Source of the DNA: a virus
DNA: 38,977 bases
Virus record (IMG/VR): IMGVR_UViG_3300031862_000014
Span: 1 to 38,977 of that record
Direction: 5' to 3' (one strand)
Part shown: positions 30,838-36,912 of the stretch, one piece after another
Position numbering within the stretch: the stretch's first letter is position 1
Layout of the letters: each line of letters starts with the position of its first letter
Notes under the pieces: generated by a model
What the model was told of the DNA's origin: nothing
The model's input: only the letters and a program-made list of their open reading frames with translations
The model's database searches: none
Position numbers and translations under genes: made by a program

Positions 30838-30993
30838 ATGGGACAGGGTCTCGCGGGATACCACGCAGCGGAGGAGCGAATCAAGGCCGAAGAGCGCCTT
30901 GAGGAGCTCTTCCGCCGGGTGGCGGCGCTCCAGGCGAAGATCGATTCGATCAAGACTCAGCTGAGGCTGAGAGGGATTCTCTATGGCAAGTAG
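30838..30993 (+). CDS. Small coiled-coil protein before the spanins (51 aa)
   Basis: ATG 30838 has GAGG close upstream. Residues 10-45 form a charged coiled coil (AAEERIKAEERLEELFRRVA, then LQAKIDSIKTQLRL). The C-terminus overlaps the start of the inner-membrane spanin gene by 11 bases, pointing to coupling. Function not recognised. Confidence 0.55.
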   Translation: MGQGLAGYHAAEERIKAEERLEELFRRVAALQAKIDSIKTQLRLRGILYGK

Positions 30994-31228
30994 TTACGGC
31001 TGGGCGGCGCTGGCGGGAATCGTCCTAGCGATCGTGATCATCATCGCGGTATGGATTCGGCAGGGGAAGCGCGCGGCGGTCGAGAGTGCAGAGCGCGCGG
31101 GCGCGGCCGAGGACGCGGCGCGGAAGGCGGTGGAGCATGAGGTCATGGCGGACGTGGAGCGGCGCGATCTGCCTGCTGGGGTTGCTGGCGGGCGGGTGCG
31201 CGACGTTCACAAGCCGTTCGGCGGCTAA
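30983..31228 (+). CDS. Inner-membrane spanin candidate (Rz-like, 81 aa)
   Basis: The N-terminal membrane segment (GWAALAGIVLAIVIIIAVWI) is followed by a basic stop and a charged helical periplasmic part (AAVESAERAGAAEDAARKAV). The second half contains the start of a second, lipoprotein-encoding gene in a different frame. That nested arrangement is the hallmark of the Rz/Rz1 pair, which joins inner and outer membranes in the last lysis step. Shorter than lambda Rz (153 aa). Confidence 0.75.
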   Translation: MASSYGWAALAGIVLAIVIIIAVWIRQGKRAAVESAERAGAAEDAARKAVEHEVMADVERRDLPAGVAGGRVRDVHKPFGG

Positions 31229-31514
31229 ACATCCTGTGCCGCCAGCCCTCGAGTGGCCGGCCTTCGACCGCGAGGTTCTGCGCGAGCCAGCGAGCGCGCG
31301 GCTGCCGGGCGGGACGGCGATCTATTCGCTGCCGAGCGAGACGACCATCGCTCCGGCCGATCTGTGGTCCGTGGGGGCGGCGCAGCAGCGAGACGCCTTC
31401 TGGGAGCGGGTTCTGCGCGACCGTTGCGCCATGCGTGAGGCGCTCCAAGTAGCCAATGGCGAGGCTCCCACGCCCGATGGCGTGTGTCTTCCTGCGCGAT
31501 CCATAGCCAAGTAA
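31137..31514 (+). CDS. Outer-membrane spanin candidate (Rz1-like lipoprotein, 125 aa)
   Basis: Begins at the ATG at 31137, inside the preceding gene in a different frame. N-terminus MRSWRTWSGAICLLGLLAGG then Cys21: a lipoprotein signal with basic N-region, hydrophobic core and a lipobox-like LAGGC (Ala at -3 is less usual). After Cys21 comes a flexible part with several prolines (AAKHPVPPALEWPAF). The mature protein would be anchored in the outer membrane and bind the Rz-like partner. It is longer than lambda Rz1 (60 aa). Confidence 0.75.
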   Translation: MRSWRTWSGAICLLGLLAGGCATFTSRSAAKHPVPPALEWPAFDREVLREPASARLPGGTAIYSLPSETTIAPADLWSVGAAQQRDAFWERVLRDRCAMREALQVANGEAPTPDGVCLPARSIAK

Positions 31515-31567
31515 AGCCCCGCAAAATCGCGGACTTACAGATTTTTCCCGCCTAGTGCATTTTTCGC

Positions 31568-31596
31568 TTGACACAATCGGGAAAATTTCCTATGTT
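31568..31596 (+). promoter_or_regulatory. Strong sigma70 promoter for HTH and integrase genes (leaderless)
   Basis: TTGACA at 31568-31573, exactly 17 bases, then TATGTT at 31591-31596. The ATG of the HTH gene is at 31603, about where transcription should start, so the message is probably leaderless, as for lambda cI from PRM. No Shine-Dalgarno sequence precedes this ATG. Confidence 0.75.
31580..31590. promoter_or_regulatory. Palindrome in the promoter spacer (candidate operator)
   Basis: GGAAAATTTCC is symmetrical around its central base and ends directly at the -10 hexamer. It overlaps CGGGAAAA at 31578-31585, which is the inverted partner of TTTTCCCG at 31543-31550 upstream of the -35. A regulator bound here would block RNA polymerase. 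The HTH protein encoded just downstream is the obvious candidate for autoregulation. Confidence 0.5.
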
Positions 31597-31602
31597 TTAT
31601 CC

Positions 31603-31779
31603 ATGATAACAATTGAGCGTGCCGAAGAGGTACGGAAGGCCAAAGGGTTCACGCCGGAGAAATTTTCCGTGTGTCTGGGTTACTCGGCCAGCGCGTATCC
31701 AAAAGCGTTGTCCCGAAAGCGCCTGTCCCGGTGGATGGCCCGGGAAATCCAGTTGCGTTTCCGCGTGAAATCCGACTGA
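31603..31779 (+). CDS. Small helix-turn-helix regulator (58 aa)
   Basis: Starts MITIERAEEVRKAKGFTPEK at the predicted transcription start. Residues about 18-48 (EKFSVCLGYSASAYPKALSR, then KRLSRWMAREI) form a compact helix-turn-helix-like segment; the protein is basic and Cro-sized. The frame is open upstream to a GTG at 31555, but that extension would cross the promoter and is rejected. Position between its own regulated promoter and the integrase suggests a lysogeny regulator or excisionase. The function is not proven by sequence. Confidence 0.65.
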   Translation: MITIERAEEVRKAKGFTPEKFSVCLGYSASAYPKALSRKRLSRWMAREIQLRFRVKSD

Positions 31780-31791
31780 TCCCATCCGGGT

Positions 31792-31863
31792 CCCCGTCCT
31801 GGTTCGCGACTAGGACGGGGGGCAACTGGCACCCCCCCCTGCCAGCCCGGATTCCTCAGTTGC
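31792..31863. promoter_or_regulatory. Nested inverted repeats between HTH gene and integrase
   Basis: CCCCGTCCT (31792-31800) pairs with AGGACGGGG (31812-31820). GCAACTG (31822-31828) pairs with CAGTTGC (31857-31863), and inside that CTGGCA (31826-31831) pairs with TGCCAG (31840-31845) around a run of C. There are no T-runs. Possible roles are integrase binding (attP arms), mRNA folding that lowers integrase translation, or both. Confidence 0.5.
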
Positions 31864-31887
31864 GGGGGGCAGCAAGGGGGTGCTGTT

Positions 31888-32733
31888 ATGAAAACCATCG
31901 GGCACATCTTGAGTGCCTATCGTGCCTCCCGCGAGCAGACCGGCTGCAAGGGCCAGTCAATTGCGTCGGTGCTCAAAGATTTGGCGGTGCGCTTGGGCGA
32001 CAAACCCGTCAGTTCACTCTGCACGCAGGACATCGAACAGATGATCTCGGCGATGGACGGTGAGGGTTACAAGCCCGCCACCATCCAGGGCCGCGTCAGC
32101 TACCTCCGGGCGGCCCTGCGATACGGGCAGCGATGTGGCCTCGTAAATTCCCTGCCTTATTTTCCCTCGCTCAAATTCCACAACGCCCGTCAGGGCTTCT
32201 TCGAGGCGGACGAATTCGAACGGATCGTCCGCCGTCTCAGCCCGCCCTTTGACGATGTTGCTAGGTTCGGGTACGAGACTGGTTGGCGACTATCCGAAAT
32301 CTTAGGGCTCCGATGGTCTCAGGTGGACCGGCAGCATGGCGTGATCGTGCTGCCGGACAGCAAGAATGGACAGGGCCGGACACTGCCGCTCCGCAACGGG
32401 CGCGCCGAAATCGTTGACCGCCAATGGCAGGGACGGCCATATGGCGATGCTCTCTCGCAGTGGGTTTTCCATATTCGGGGACAAAGGATTACGAGGGACC
32501 GCTTCTGGCGGACGTGGAAGGCCGCAAGGGAGGCTGCTGACCTACCCAATAAGTTGTTCCATGATTTCAGACGCACGGCAGCCCGCGATATGGTCGCCGC
32601 GGGTGTGGATTACCATACGGCCATGCAGGTAACAGGCCACAGGACAATGAGTATGTTCCTCCGATACCAGATCACGGATATGCGCAGTATGGTGCGGGGG
32701 TTGGACGCCCTAGATCGGCACCGAGCAGCGTGA
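31888..32733 (+). CDS. int: Tyrosine recombinase (integrase)
   Basis: Site-specific recombinase of the lambda Int/XerC type, expected to insert the phage genome into the host chromosome. All catalytic residues are present: Arg134 (GWRLSEILG), Lys159 (DSKN), His225 and Arg228 (HDFRR), His251 (TGHRT) and the nucleophile Tyr260 (FLRY). Residues 1-105 form the core-binding SAM-like domain (VSSLCTQDIEQMISAM). The 281-aa length suits a small integrase without an arm-binding domain. The start is ATG 31888 with a weak GGGGGTG site. It shares the promoter with the HTH gene upstream. Confidence 0.92.
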   Translation: MKTIGHILSAYRASREQTGCKGQSIASVLKDLAVRLGDKPVSSLCTQDIEQMISAMDGEGYKPATIQGRVSYLRAALRYGQRCGLVNSLPYFPSLKFHNARQGFFEADEFERIVRRLSPPFDDVARFGYETGWRLSEILGLRWSQVDRQHGVIVLPDSKNGQGRTLPLRNGRAEIVDRQWQGRPYGDALSQWVFHIRGQRITRDRFWRTWKAAREAADLPNKLFHDFRRTAARDMVAAGVDYHTAMQVTGHRTMSMFLRYQITDMRSMVRGLDALDRHRAA

Positions 32734-32749
32734 CCGCGGGGAGGGCAGG

Positions 32750-32953
32750 ATGACGATACTCACATTAGCTATCGTTTGGTACGGATGCGGCACGTCTGGT
32801 TTCATTTTCTGGTGGACAAAGGACTTTGATTTCAGGACCTCCGATCTGCCCATTGCCATATTGATGGGCATCGTTGGTCCCCTAGTTTGGCTGATTGGTT
32901 GGTTTATTCATGGCGGGAACGATCGCGTTCTCTTCCAGAGGTGGGGACGATGA
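32750..32953 (+). CDS. Small two-span membrane protein (67 aa)
   Basis: ATG 32750 follows GGGCAGG. Two membrane segments, MTILTLAIVWYGCGTSGFIF and PIAILMGIVGPLVWLIGWF, are separated by a charged loop (TKDFDFRTSD). The end overlaps the next gene by four bases (ATGA). It follows the integrase by 16 bases. A superinfection-immunity or other host-membrane role is possible, but nothing in the sequence decides it. Confidence 0.6.
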   Translation: MTILTLAIVWYGCGTSGFIFWWTKDFDFRTSDLPIAILMGIVGPLVWLIGWFIHGGNDRVLFQRWGR

Positions 32954-33603
32954 CCATTCGGTATAAACTGACGGACGCTCAGGGTCGGACCTACGGGGGC
33001 ACGCAGTGGGGGCCTGGCGTCACGCATACCGCGCCTGGAACCGGAGAGTTATGTGGGCCTGGCTGGATTCATGTCTACGCTAGCCCCCTACTAGCGGAGT
33101 TGCTAAATCCCATTGGTGCAAACTACAAACCGCATCTACTGTGGGAATGTAGTGTGCGAGGGAGGTCAAAGACTGACCACGGACTGAAAGAAGGATGGGA
33201 GCGGGTGACGACCGAGCGCCAGATTCCGCTACCGACGATCAGCGGAGGGCAGCGGGTGCGGTTCGCACTTGAATGCGCACTCTCTGTGTGCAAAAGCCCG
33301 AGTTTCGTTCGCTGGGCCTCTAGCTGGCTCAGAGGTGAGAATCGCTCTGCGCCGACGGCGTGGTCCGTGTCGAAATCGGCGGCGGTATGGGGTCGGGTGG
33401 GGGCAACGGAGGCCTGGGCGGCGTCCTGGGCGGCGGCTGCTGCGGCGGCGTACGCTGCTCCGGCGATGAGGGCGTCGGAGGCGGAGGAAGCGGAGGAGGC
33501 CGCGGCTTGCGCGGCGGCCGAGGCAATTCGGAAAACCGCGATAATTTCCAGTGGCAAGGAAGGATTCTCTCTTGTGGTCTTGGCTGAGCAGGCATGTGCA
33601 TGA
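32950..33603 (+). CDS. Hypothetical phage protein with long Ala-rich tail (217 aa)
   Basis: ATG 32950 overlaps the preceding stop. The N-terminal 120 residues (IRYKLTDAQGRTYGGTQWGP, GELCGPGWIHVYASPLLAEL) match a conserved phage protein type of unknown function that I know with the same order of blocks. The C-terminus (about 155-200) is a run of Ala with scattered Trp, Tyr and Glu (WAASWAAAAAAAYAA), as is usual for that type. Such a tail can form one long helix. The function of the family is not established. Confidence 0.6.
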   Translation: MTIRYKLTDAQGRTYGGTQWGPGVTHTAPGTGELCGPGWIHVYASPLLAELLNPIGANYKPHLLWECSVRGRSKTDHGLKEGWERVTTERQIPLPTISGGQRVRFALECALSVCKSPSFVRWASSWLRGENRSAPTAWSVSKSAAVWGRVGATEAWAASWAAAAAAAYAAPAMRASEAEEAEEAAACAAAEAIRKTAIISSGKEGFSLVVLAEQACA

Positions 33604-33624
33604 TCTCCAGGGAGGGCAAGAGCG

Positions 33625-33894
33625 ATGGGCAAGGTTTATCAGATCGGTGGCGTGCGATTTACCCAGAAGCAAGAACCTGGTCCTCGACAGATCGGCCTAC
33701 TTCCCTACGCGCCTATGTCAGGAGTTGATCCCGACGCGGATGAGTACGAGCGACGCAGGGGGTTGCTTGCGAAAGCGAAAGAAGGCAACGAAGAGGCTCT
33801 GGCTGGCTTGCGGAACGGCTATCGTGTGACGACACTCGTGATTGACGGGCGGCCTTTGATCAAAGAAGGCGTGTTGGTAGGAGTAAAGGTATGA
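33625..33894 (+). CDS. Hypothetical protein (89 aa)
   Basis: GGAGG upstream of the ATG supports the start. The N-terminal part (MGKVYQIGGVRFTQKQEPGP) is beta-like, and the C-terminal half has a helix-turn (YERRRGLLAKAKEGNEEALA) and a final strand (VTTLVIDGRPLIKEGVLVG). The stop overlaps the next start (ATGA), making it the first gene of an overlapping chain that ends with the receiver-domain protein. Family not recognised. Confidence 0.6.
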   Translation: MGKVYQIGGVRFTQKQEPGPRQIGLLPYAPMSGVDPDADEYERRRGLLAKAKEGNEEALAGLRNGYRVTTLVIDGRPLIKEGVLVGVKV

Positions 33895-34064
33895 CTCGTG
33901 TGTGGCCATGCCCGAGATGTGGTCAGCCGACGACGGGCGCTTGGAGTGAGGGTGGTCTGCGCTGGGCAATCTGCGAGGATTGCATGCAGAAAGATCGCCA
34001 AGAGCAAGCGCGACGTGAAAATGAGAATTGGCCCAAAAAGAAGTACCTCCATGAGGACCGGTGA
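33891..34064 (+). CDS. Zinc-ribbon protein (57 aa)
   Basis: The ATG overlaps the preceding stop (ATGA). CPRCGQPTTGAWSEGGLRW then ICEDC gives two CxxC pairs at residues 7-10 and 28-31, spaced for one zinc ribbon. The remainder is a charged helix (KDRQEQARRENENWPKKKYL). It could bind nucleic acid or a protein partner; the specific role is not inferred. Confidence 0.65.
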   Translation: MTRVWPCPRCGQPTTGAWSEGGLRWAICEDCMQKDRQEQARRENENWPKKKYLHEDR

Positions 34065-34070
34065 CCGTCC

Positions 34071-34172
34071 ATGATCTATCATATCCTCTGGTTCCTCTGG
34101 TGGTGGTTCTGGCTCGCCGTCCTCGTGGGCCTTATCTTCGGTGAGTTGGTGCGCCGGGGATGGGTGCGATGA
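34071..34172 (+). CDS. Tiny Trp-rich membrane protein (33 aa)
   Basis: Begins six bases after the zinc-ribbon stop. MIYHILWFLWWWFWLAVLVG then LIFGELVRRGWVR is a single membrane segment with five Trp in the first 15 residues and a basic tail. Its stop overlaps the start of the second small membrane protein. Tiny single-span proteins of this kind often modulate a larger membrane partner; none is evident here apart from the neighbour. Confidence 0.5.
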   Translation: MIYHILWFLWWWFWLAVLVGLIFGELVRRGWVR

Positions 34173-34291
34173 TAACTTGGGCCGAAGCCCTTTTTGTCTT
34201 CGCCACCGCCATCTGGATTCTCTGCACCGTGGCTCTGGCGATCTCCATCCTCTACGAGGCCGCCATGTGGGTCTGGAGGAAAATCAGGTGA
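34169..34291 (+). CDS. Tiny membrane protein before the receiver gene (40 aa)
   Basis: ATGA overlap with the preceding gene and one-base overlap (TGATG) with the next. MITWAEALFVFATAIWILCT then VALAISILYEAAM forms one membrane span with a basic end (WVWRKIR). Coupled with the 33-aa membrane protein and the receiver-domain gene. Confidence 0.5.
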   Translation: MITWAEALFVFATAIWILCTVALAISILYEAAMWVWRKIR

Positions 34292-34959
34292 TGCCTGTCC
34301 TGCCGCCGGACCGATATGAGCATGTGGGGGAGTTGTTTGTGGCGCTGGACGTGCGGATCGGATGTTCGCCGGCCCTGTGGGGCGTGTTCCCAGTGTCCGT
34401 CAATCCGCACCGCTTGGCGGAGCGGATGACCACCCAGCTTCGGGAGGAGCTGGCGATGGCCGGCTTTCGGTCCACCACGTCCGATGCACCCTCGTTTGAG
34501 GTACACCCGGCGACGGGCATTATTCAGGAAGAGGAGGTCGAAGAGGCCGAATTCAGGTCGGAGCTCGACCGACTCGGGCCGCTCCCAACCGTACTGATCG
34601 TTGAGGACGATCCCTCCACGCGGGAGTACCTTCGAGCCGCGTTAGAGGCCGAGGGGTACGAGGTGCTAGAAGCCTCGCATCAGTTAGGTGTCGAAGCAAT
34701 GGCGCGTTTGCCATCACCCGTAAAGGCTGTGCTCCTGGACGGGAATGTCCCATTCGCAGACGGTCAAACGCCGATTGCAACTCTCCGGCTGGCGCTACGT
34801 CTTCGGGCGGCGGGGATTCCAGTCATCATCCATTCGGGTGACGATGAGATAAACGAGGAGGCCCGAGAACATGGCCTACGGGTCATGCCCAAGGGTAGTT
34901 CACTCAGCGACCTCCTGCGTGCCGTACAATCCTGTGTCGAAGGTGCGCCCGAGGGATAG
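34291..34959 (+). CDS. Receiver-domain (response regulator-like) protein (222 aa)
   Basis: C-terminal receiver domain of two-component signalling, residues about 99-220. All key residues are present: acidic pocket Asp106/Asp107 (VLIVEDDPS), phospho-acceptor Asp150 (AVLLDGNVP), Ser182 (IIHSGDD) and Lys201 (VMPKGSS). The N-terminal 95 residues are a domain I do not recognise (HVGELFVALDVRIGCSPALW; then an alpha/beta part and a Glu-rich linker). No DNA-binding output domain follows the receiver. The start shares one base with the stop of the tiny membrane protein, so the three are coupled. A phage protein of this kind could divert phosphate from host histidine kinases; this is inference. Confidence 0.8.
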   Translation: MPVLPPDRYEHVGELFVALDVRIGCSPALWGVFPVSVNPHRLAERMTTQLREELAMAGFRSTTSDAPSFEVHPATGIIQEEEVEEAEFRSELDRLGPLPTVLIVEDDPSTREYLRAALEAEGYEVLEASHQLGVEAMARLPSPVKAVLLDGNVPFADGQTPIATLRLALRLRAAGIPVIIHSGDDEINEEAREHGLRVMPKGSSLSDLLRAVQSCVEGAPEG

Positions 34960-35014
34960 GATAGGTGGGGCCGGATGCCTCCCCCCACGGCCCCGCCCTG
35001 TGCTTGGAGCGACC

Positions 35015-35128
35015 GTGATCTTCCTCTGGTCCCGTACTTGGCCCGGTCCCGGATGGCATCTCGTGGGGGCGCGATTGGGTTACGAATGGTGTAACTGGCT
35101 ATGGAGGCGCCATGACTACAGTGAGTAG
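35015..35128 (+). CDS. Possible small aromatic-rich protein (37 aa)
   Basis: GTG at 35015 with GGAG four bases before it. MIFLWSRTWPGPGWHLVGAR then LGYEWCNWLWRRHDYSE is Trp-rich and may be membrane-associated. It overlaps the next gene. The start is not certain. Confidence 0.35.
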   Translation: MIFLWSRTWPGPGWHLVGARLGYEWCNWLWRRHDYSE

Positions 35129-35303
35129 CATGTCAGACTACGCCAAGACCATCCTGGCTACCTTCCCCTGCGGTTGTGTGGCCTACGAAGAGCACATGGG
35201 CAGCACGATAGTGTGGGGTGTGCGGCGGTGTGAGACCCATTTTGAAACTAAAACCTTGCCGCGAGGGGCGGAGAAGTATTTCGGATTAAGGTTGGACACA
35301 TGA
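35112..35303 (+). CDS. Hypothetical Cys-containing protein (63 aa)
   Basis: ATG 35112 with GGAGG ahead; an in-frame ATG at 35130 is an alternative start. Contains PCGCVAYEEHMGSTIVW and RRCETHF, a possible C-x-C...C-x-x-H metal site. The stop overlaps the RusA start (ATGA). Such small proteins are common in phage early operons; function not recognised. Confidence 0.6.
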   Translation: MTTVSSMSDYAKTILATFPCGCVAYEEHMGSTIVWGVRRCETHFETKTLPRGAEKYFGLRLDT

Positions 35304-35689
35304 TCAGCTTCTTCGTGGCGGGCATCCCTCGACCAACCCAGACCGGCTCGGTCATCCGTCCTGGAGGCGGCAAACGGGCCTTCCCGGTGTACCGCAACAC
35401 GGGTTGGGCCTCTTACTGCCGGCTTGTGGCCTCGCAGGAGAAGGTGACTCCGCTGACGGGGCCAGTGAGTGTTTCTCTCACCTTTTATCTGCCCCGGCCG
35501 AAGCACCCGAAATGCCAGCGGCCGATCTCGAGGCCTGACCTCGATAACCTGGAAAAAAAGCTGATGGACGGCTGGAACGGCATATTGTGGCACGACGACG
35601 CGCAGGTTGTCATCAAGATGGTGGAGAAGTGCTACGCAACAGCATCTACGCCCCCAGGCCTCTGGGTGATCGTTCAGGAGTCCATCTAA
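35300..35689 (+). CDS. rusA: RusA-family Holliday junction resolvase
   Basis: Endonuclease that cuts four-way DNA junctions made by recombination. The 129-aa product has the family pattern: an N-terminal strand (MISFFVAGIPRPTQTGSV), the core strand VSLTFYLPRPKH, and then the acidic centre RPDLDNLEKKLMDGWNG, with Asp80, Asp82 and Lys86 or Lys87 as in RusA. HDDAQVV (Asp99/Asp100) supplies the further acidic site. The C-terminus (EKCYATASTPPGLWVIVQES) also fits. It belongs with the exonuclease and ERF genes downstream as the recombination set. Starts with ATGA overlap. Confidence 0.88.
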   Translation: MISFFVAGIPRPTQTGSVIRPGGGKRAFPVYRNTGWASYCRLVASQEKVTPLTGPVSVSLTFYLPRPKHPKCQRPISRPDLDNLEKKLMDGWNGILWHDDAQVVIKMVEKCYATASTPPGLWVIVQESI

Positions 35690-35690
35690 G

Positions 35691-35888
35691 ATGAGCCGCC
35701 GAGTCATCGCACCCAGCCCGACTTATGGGCCGTATTATCTTATCAGCCCAACGGGCCGCACCGTGAAGCTGGTCGGGCCGGGCGCACGAGCGTTGCTGTA
35801 TTACCACGTCGTGGAATTGGATTTCCGGATTTGCACCCACAGAGAGTGGCAGGCTGCGAGGCGTAGGCAGCAAAAGGAGGTCCTATGA
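35691..35888 (+). CDS. Hypothetical small protein (65 aa)
   Basis: The ATG follows the RusA stop by one base. MSRRVIAPSPTYGPYYLISP then a short beta-hairpin (GRTVKLVGPG) and a basic helical end (HREWQAARRRQQKEVL), with an overlapping start of the next gene (ATGA). No family recognised. Confidence 0.6.
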   Translation: MSRRVIAPSPTYGPYYLISPTGRTVKLVGPGARALLYYHVVELDFRICTHREWQAARRRQQKEVL

Positions 35889-36085
35889 AGCGCAGGGTGC
35901 GGGGAATCGAATTTGCTGAAATATGGGGGAAGGTGTGCCGGTGGCCAGAGAAAGACCGAGGGGATTTGGTGCAGTTGCTCAACGGCATCACGGGCATCAC
36001 GGCTACCCAGCCGAGTGACGGCAAGGAGCGCAAGACCCGCAAGCCGCGAGAGAAGGGGGTAGTCACAGATGAAAGCACAATTTGA
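35885..36085 (+). CDS. Hypothetical small basic protein (66 aa)
   Basis: The ATG overlaps the preceding stop; AAGGAGG lies just before it. MKRRVRGIEFAEIWGKVCRW, then a helix (RGDLVQLLNGITGI) and a basic C-terminus (KERKTRKPREKG). The ORF overlaps the next by 17 bases. No family recognised. Confidence 0.55.
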   Translation: MKRRVRGIEFAEIWGKVCRWPEKDRGDLVQLLNGITGITATQPSDGKERKTRKPREKGVVTDESTI

Positions 36086-36278
36086 GTACTCCCGCGAAGA
36101 TGTAGAGCGCATTGTTCTTGAGCAACATGCCATCAGGTTCCCCAGCCCCAGCGGTATGGTCTGGGCGGTGCGCACATATGGTTATTCAGGAGGACGAGTA
36201 ACAATCGAAGCCATCTCAGAAGCAGAGCAAGCATCACAAGAGAATCCCGGCGCGGAGAAAATCGGGGACGCTGCGTGA
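36069..36278 (+). CDS. Hypothetical small protein (69 aa)
   Basis: Begins inside the preceding gene. MKAQFEYSREDVERIVLEQH then strand/loop (MVWAVRTYGYSGGRVTIEAI), acidic C-terminus. The block EYSREDVERIVLEQH resembles short phage proteins of unknown function. The 50 bases before the next gene may hold a further short ORF beginning at the GTG at 36275, which I do not call. Confidence 0.55.
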   Translation: MKAQFEYSREDVERIVLEQHAIRFPSPSGMVWAVRTYGYSGGRVTIEAISEAEQASQENPGAEKIGDAA

Positions 36279-36327
36279 AGGTGCGCAAGGAGAACATGGA
36301 TGCGGACACCGGAGAAGGAGTAGTGAC

Positions 36328-36897
36328 ATGGTGGCAGCCAGTATTCCAATTCCCTTTGCCCTCGGACAGGCGCTGTGGTGGGTGGGCAGCGGCTATCAAG
36401 AAGAATGGATCGTGTGCCCCGAGTGTTGTGGGACGAAAGCCATCACAATGGTGCGGGGCGACGGCACGGCGGTCTCCGTACATTGCGTCGCCTGTGCTGT
36501 CGGCTTCGAGCCTCCGACTGGCAAGGTGAAGCGCATTTTTTACCAGCATAGGCCGACGCCATTCGTGCCTCGCCGCGTTGAAATCCGCGGGCAAGAGATT
36601 CTGTATTCCACAAGCGACCCCGATGCCCAGTGCTATTCGAGCGTTCCGGCATCTCTGCTTTTTGCGTCCAAAGAAGCCTGTCAAGCCGCGTGTGATGCCC
36701 TGAACGCGGAGCGCACGAAGCACGAAGAAGAAAGAGCTATCGCCATGTTAGCTTCGACGCGGCGAGGCCTCGCATGGTCGGTCCATTACTGGGGTCGCTT
36801 GGTGAAGGAGCTGGAGCGGCACTTGGCGCAGGCCCGGGCACGGCTGGCTGTGTGTAAAGAGAAAGAGAAATCAAAAGGCAAAACGGCTTCGGGATGA
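36328..36897 (+). CDS. Zinc-binding hypothetical protein with C-terminal coiled coil (189 aa)
   Basis: ATG 36328 has GAAGGAG. An N-terminal zinc ribbon has two pairs (CPECCGTKAIT and CVACAVGFEP, about residues 30-58). A middle beta part follows (RRVEIRGQEILYSTSDP), and the C-terminal 70 residues form a charged coiled coil (ERHLAQARARLAVCKEKEK). Phage proteins of this layout are known to me without a function. It sits just before the exonuclease gene in the recombination operon. Confidence 0.65.
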   Translation: MVAASIPIPFALGQALWWVGSGYQEEWIVCPECCGTKAITMVRGDGTAVSVHCVACAVGFEPPTGKVKRIFYQHRPTPFVPRRVEIRGQEILYSTSDPDAQCYSSVPASLLFASKEACQAACDALNAERTKHEEERAIAMLASTRRGLAWSVHYWGRLVKELERHLAQARARLAVCKEKEKSKGKTASG

Positions 36898-36912
36898 ACA
36901 AGGAGGGAACTG

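Noticed and set aside
31515-31545. Terminator after the spanin gene formed by CCGC/GCGG around AAAATC.
   Set aside because: Only four base pairs, and the T-run is displaced by eight bases; too weak to call.
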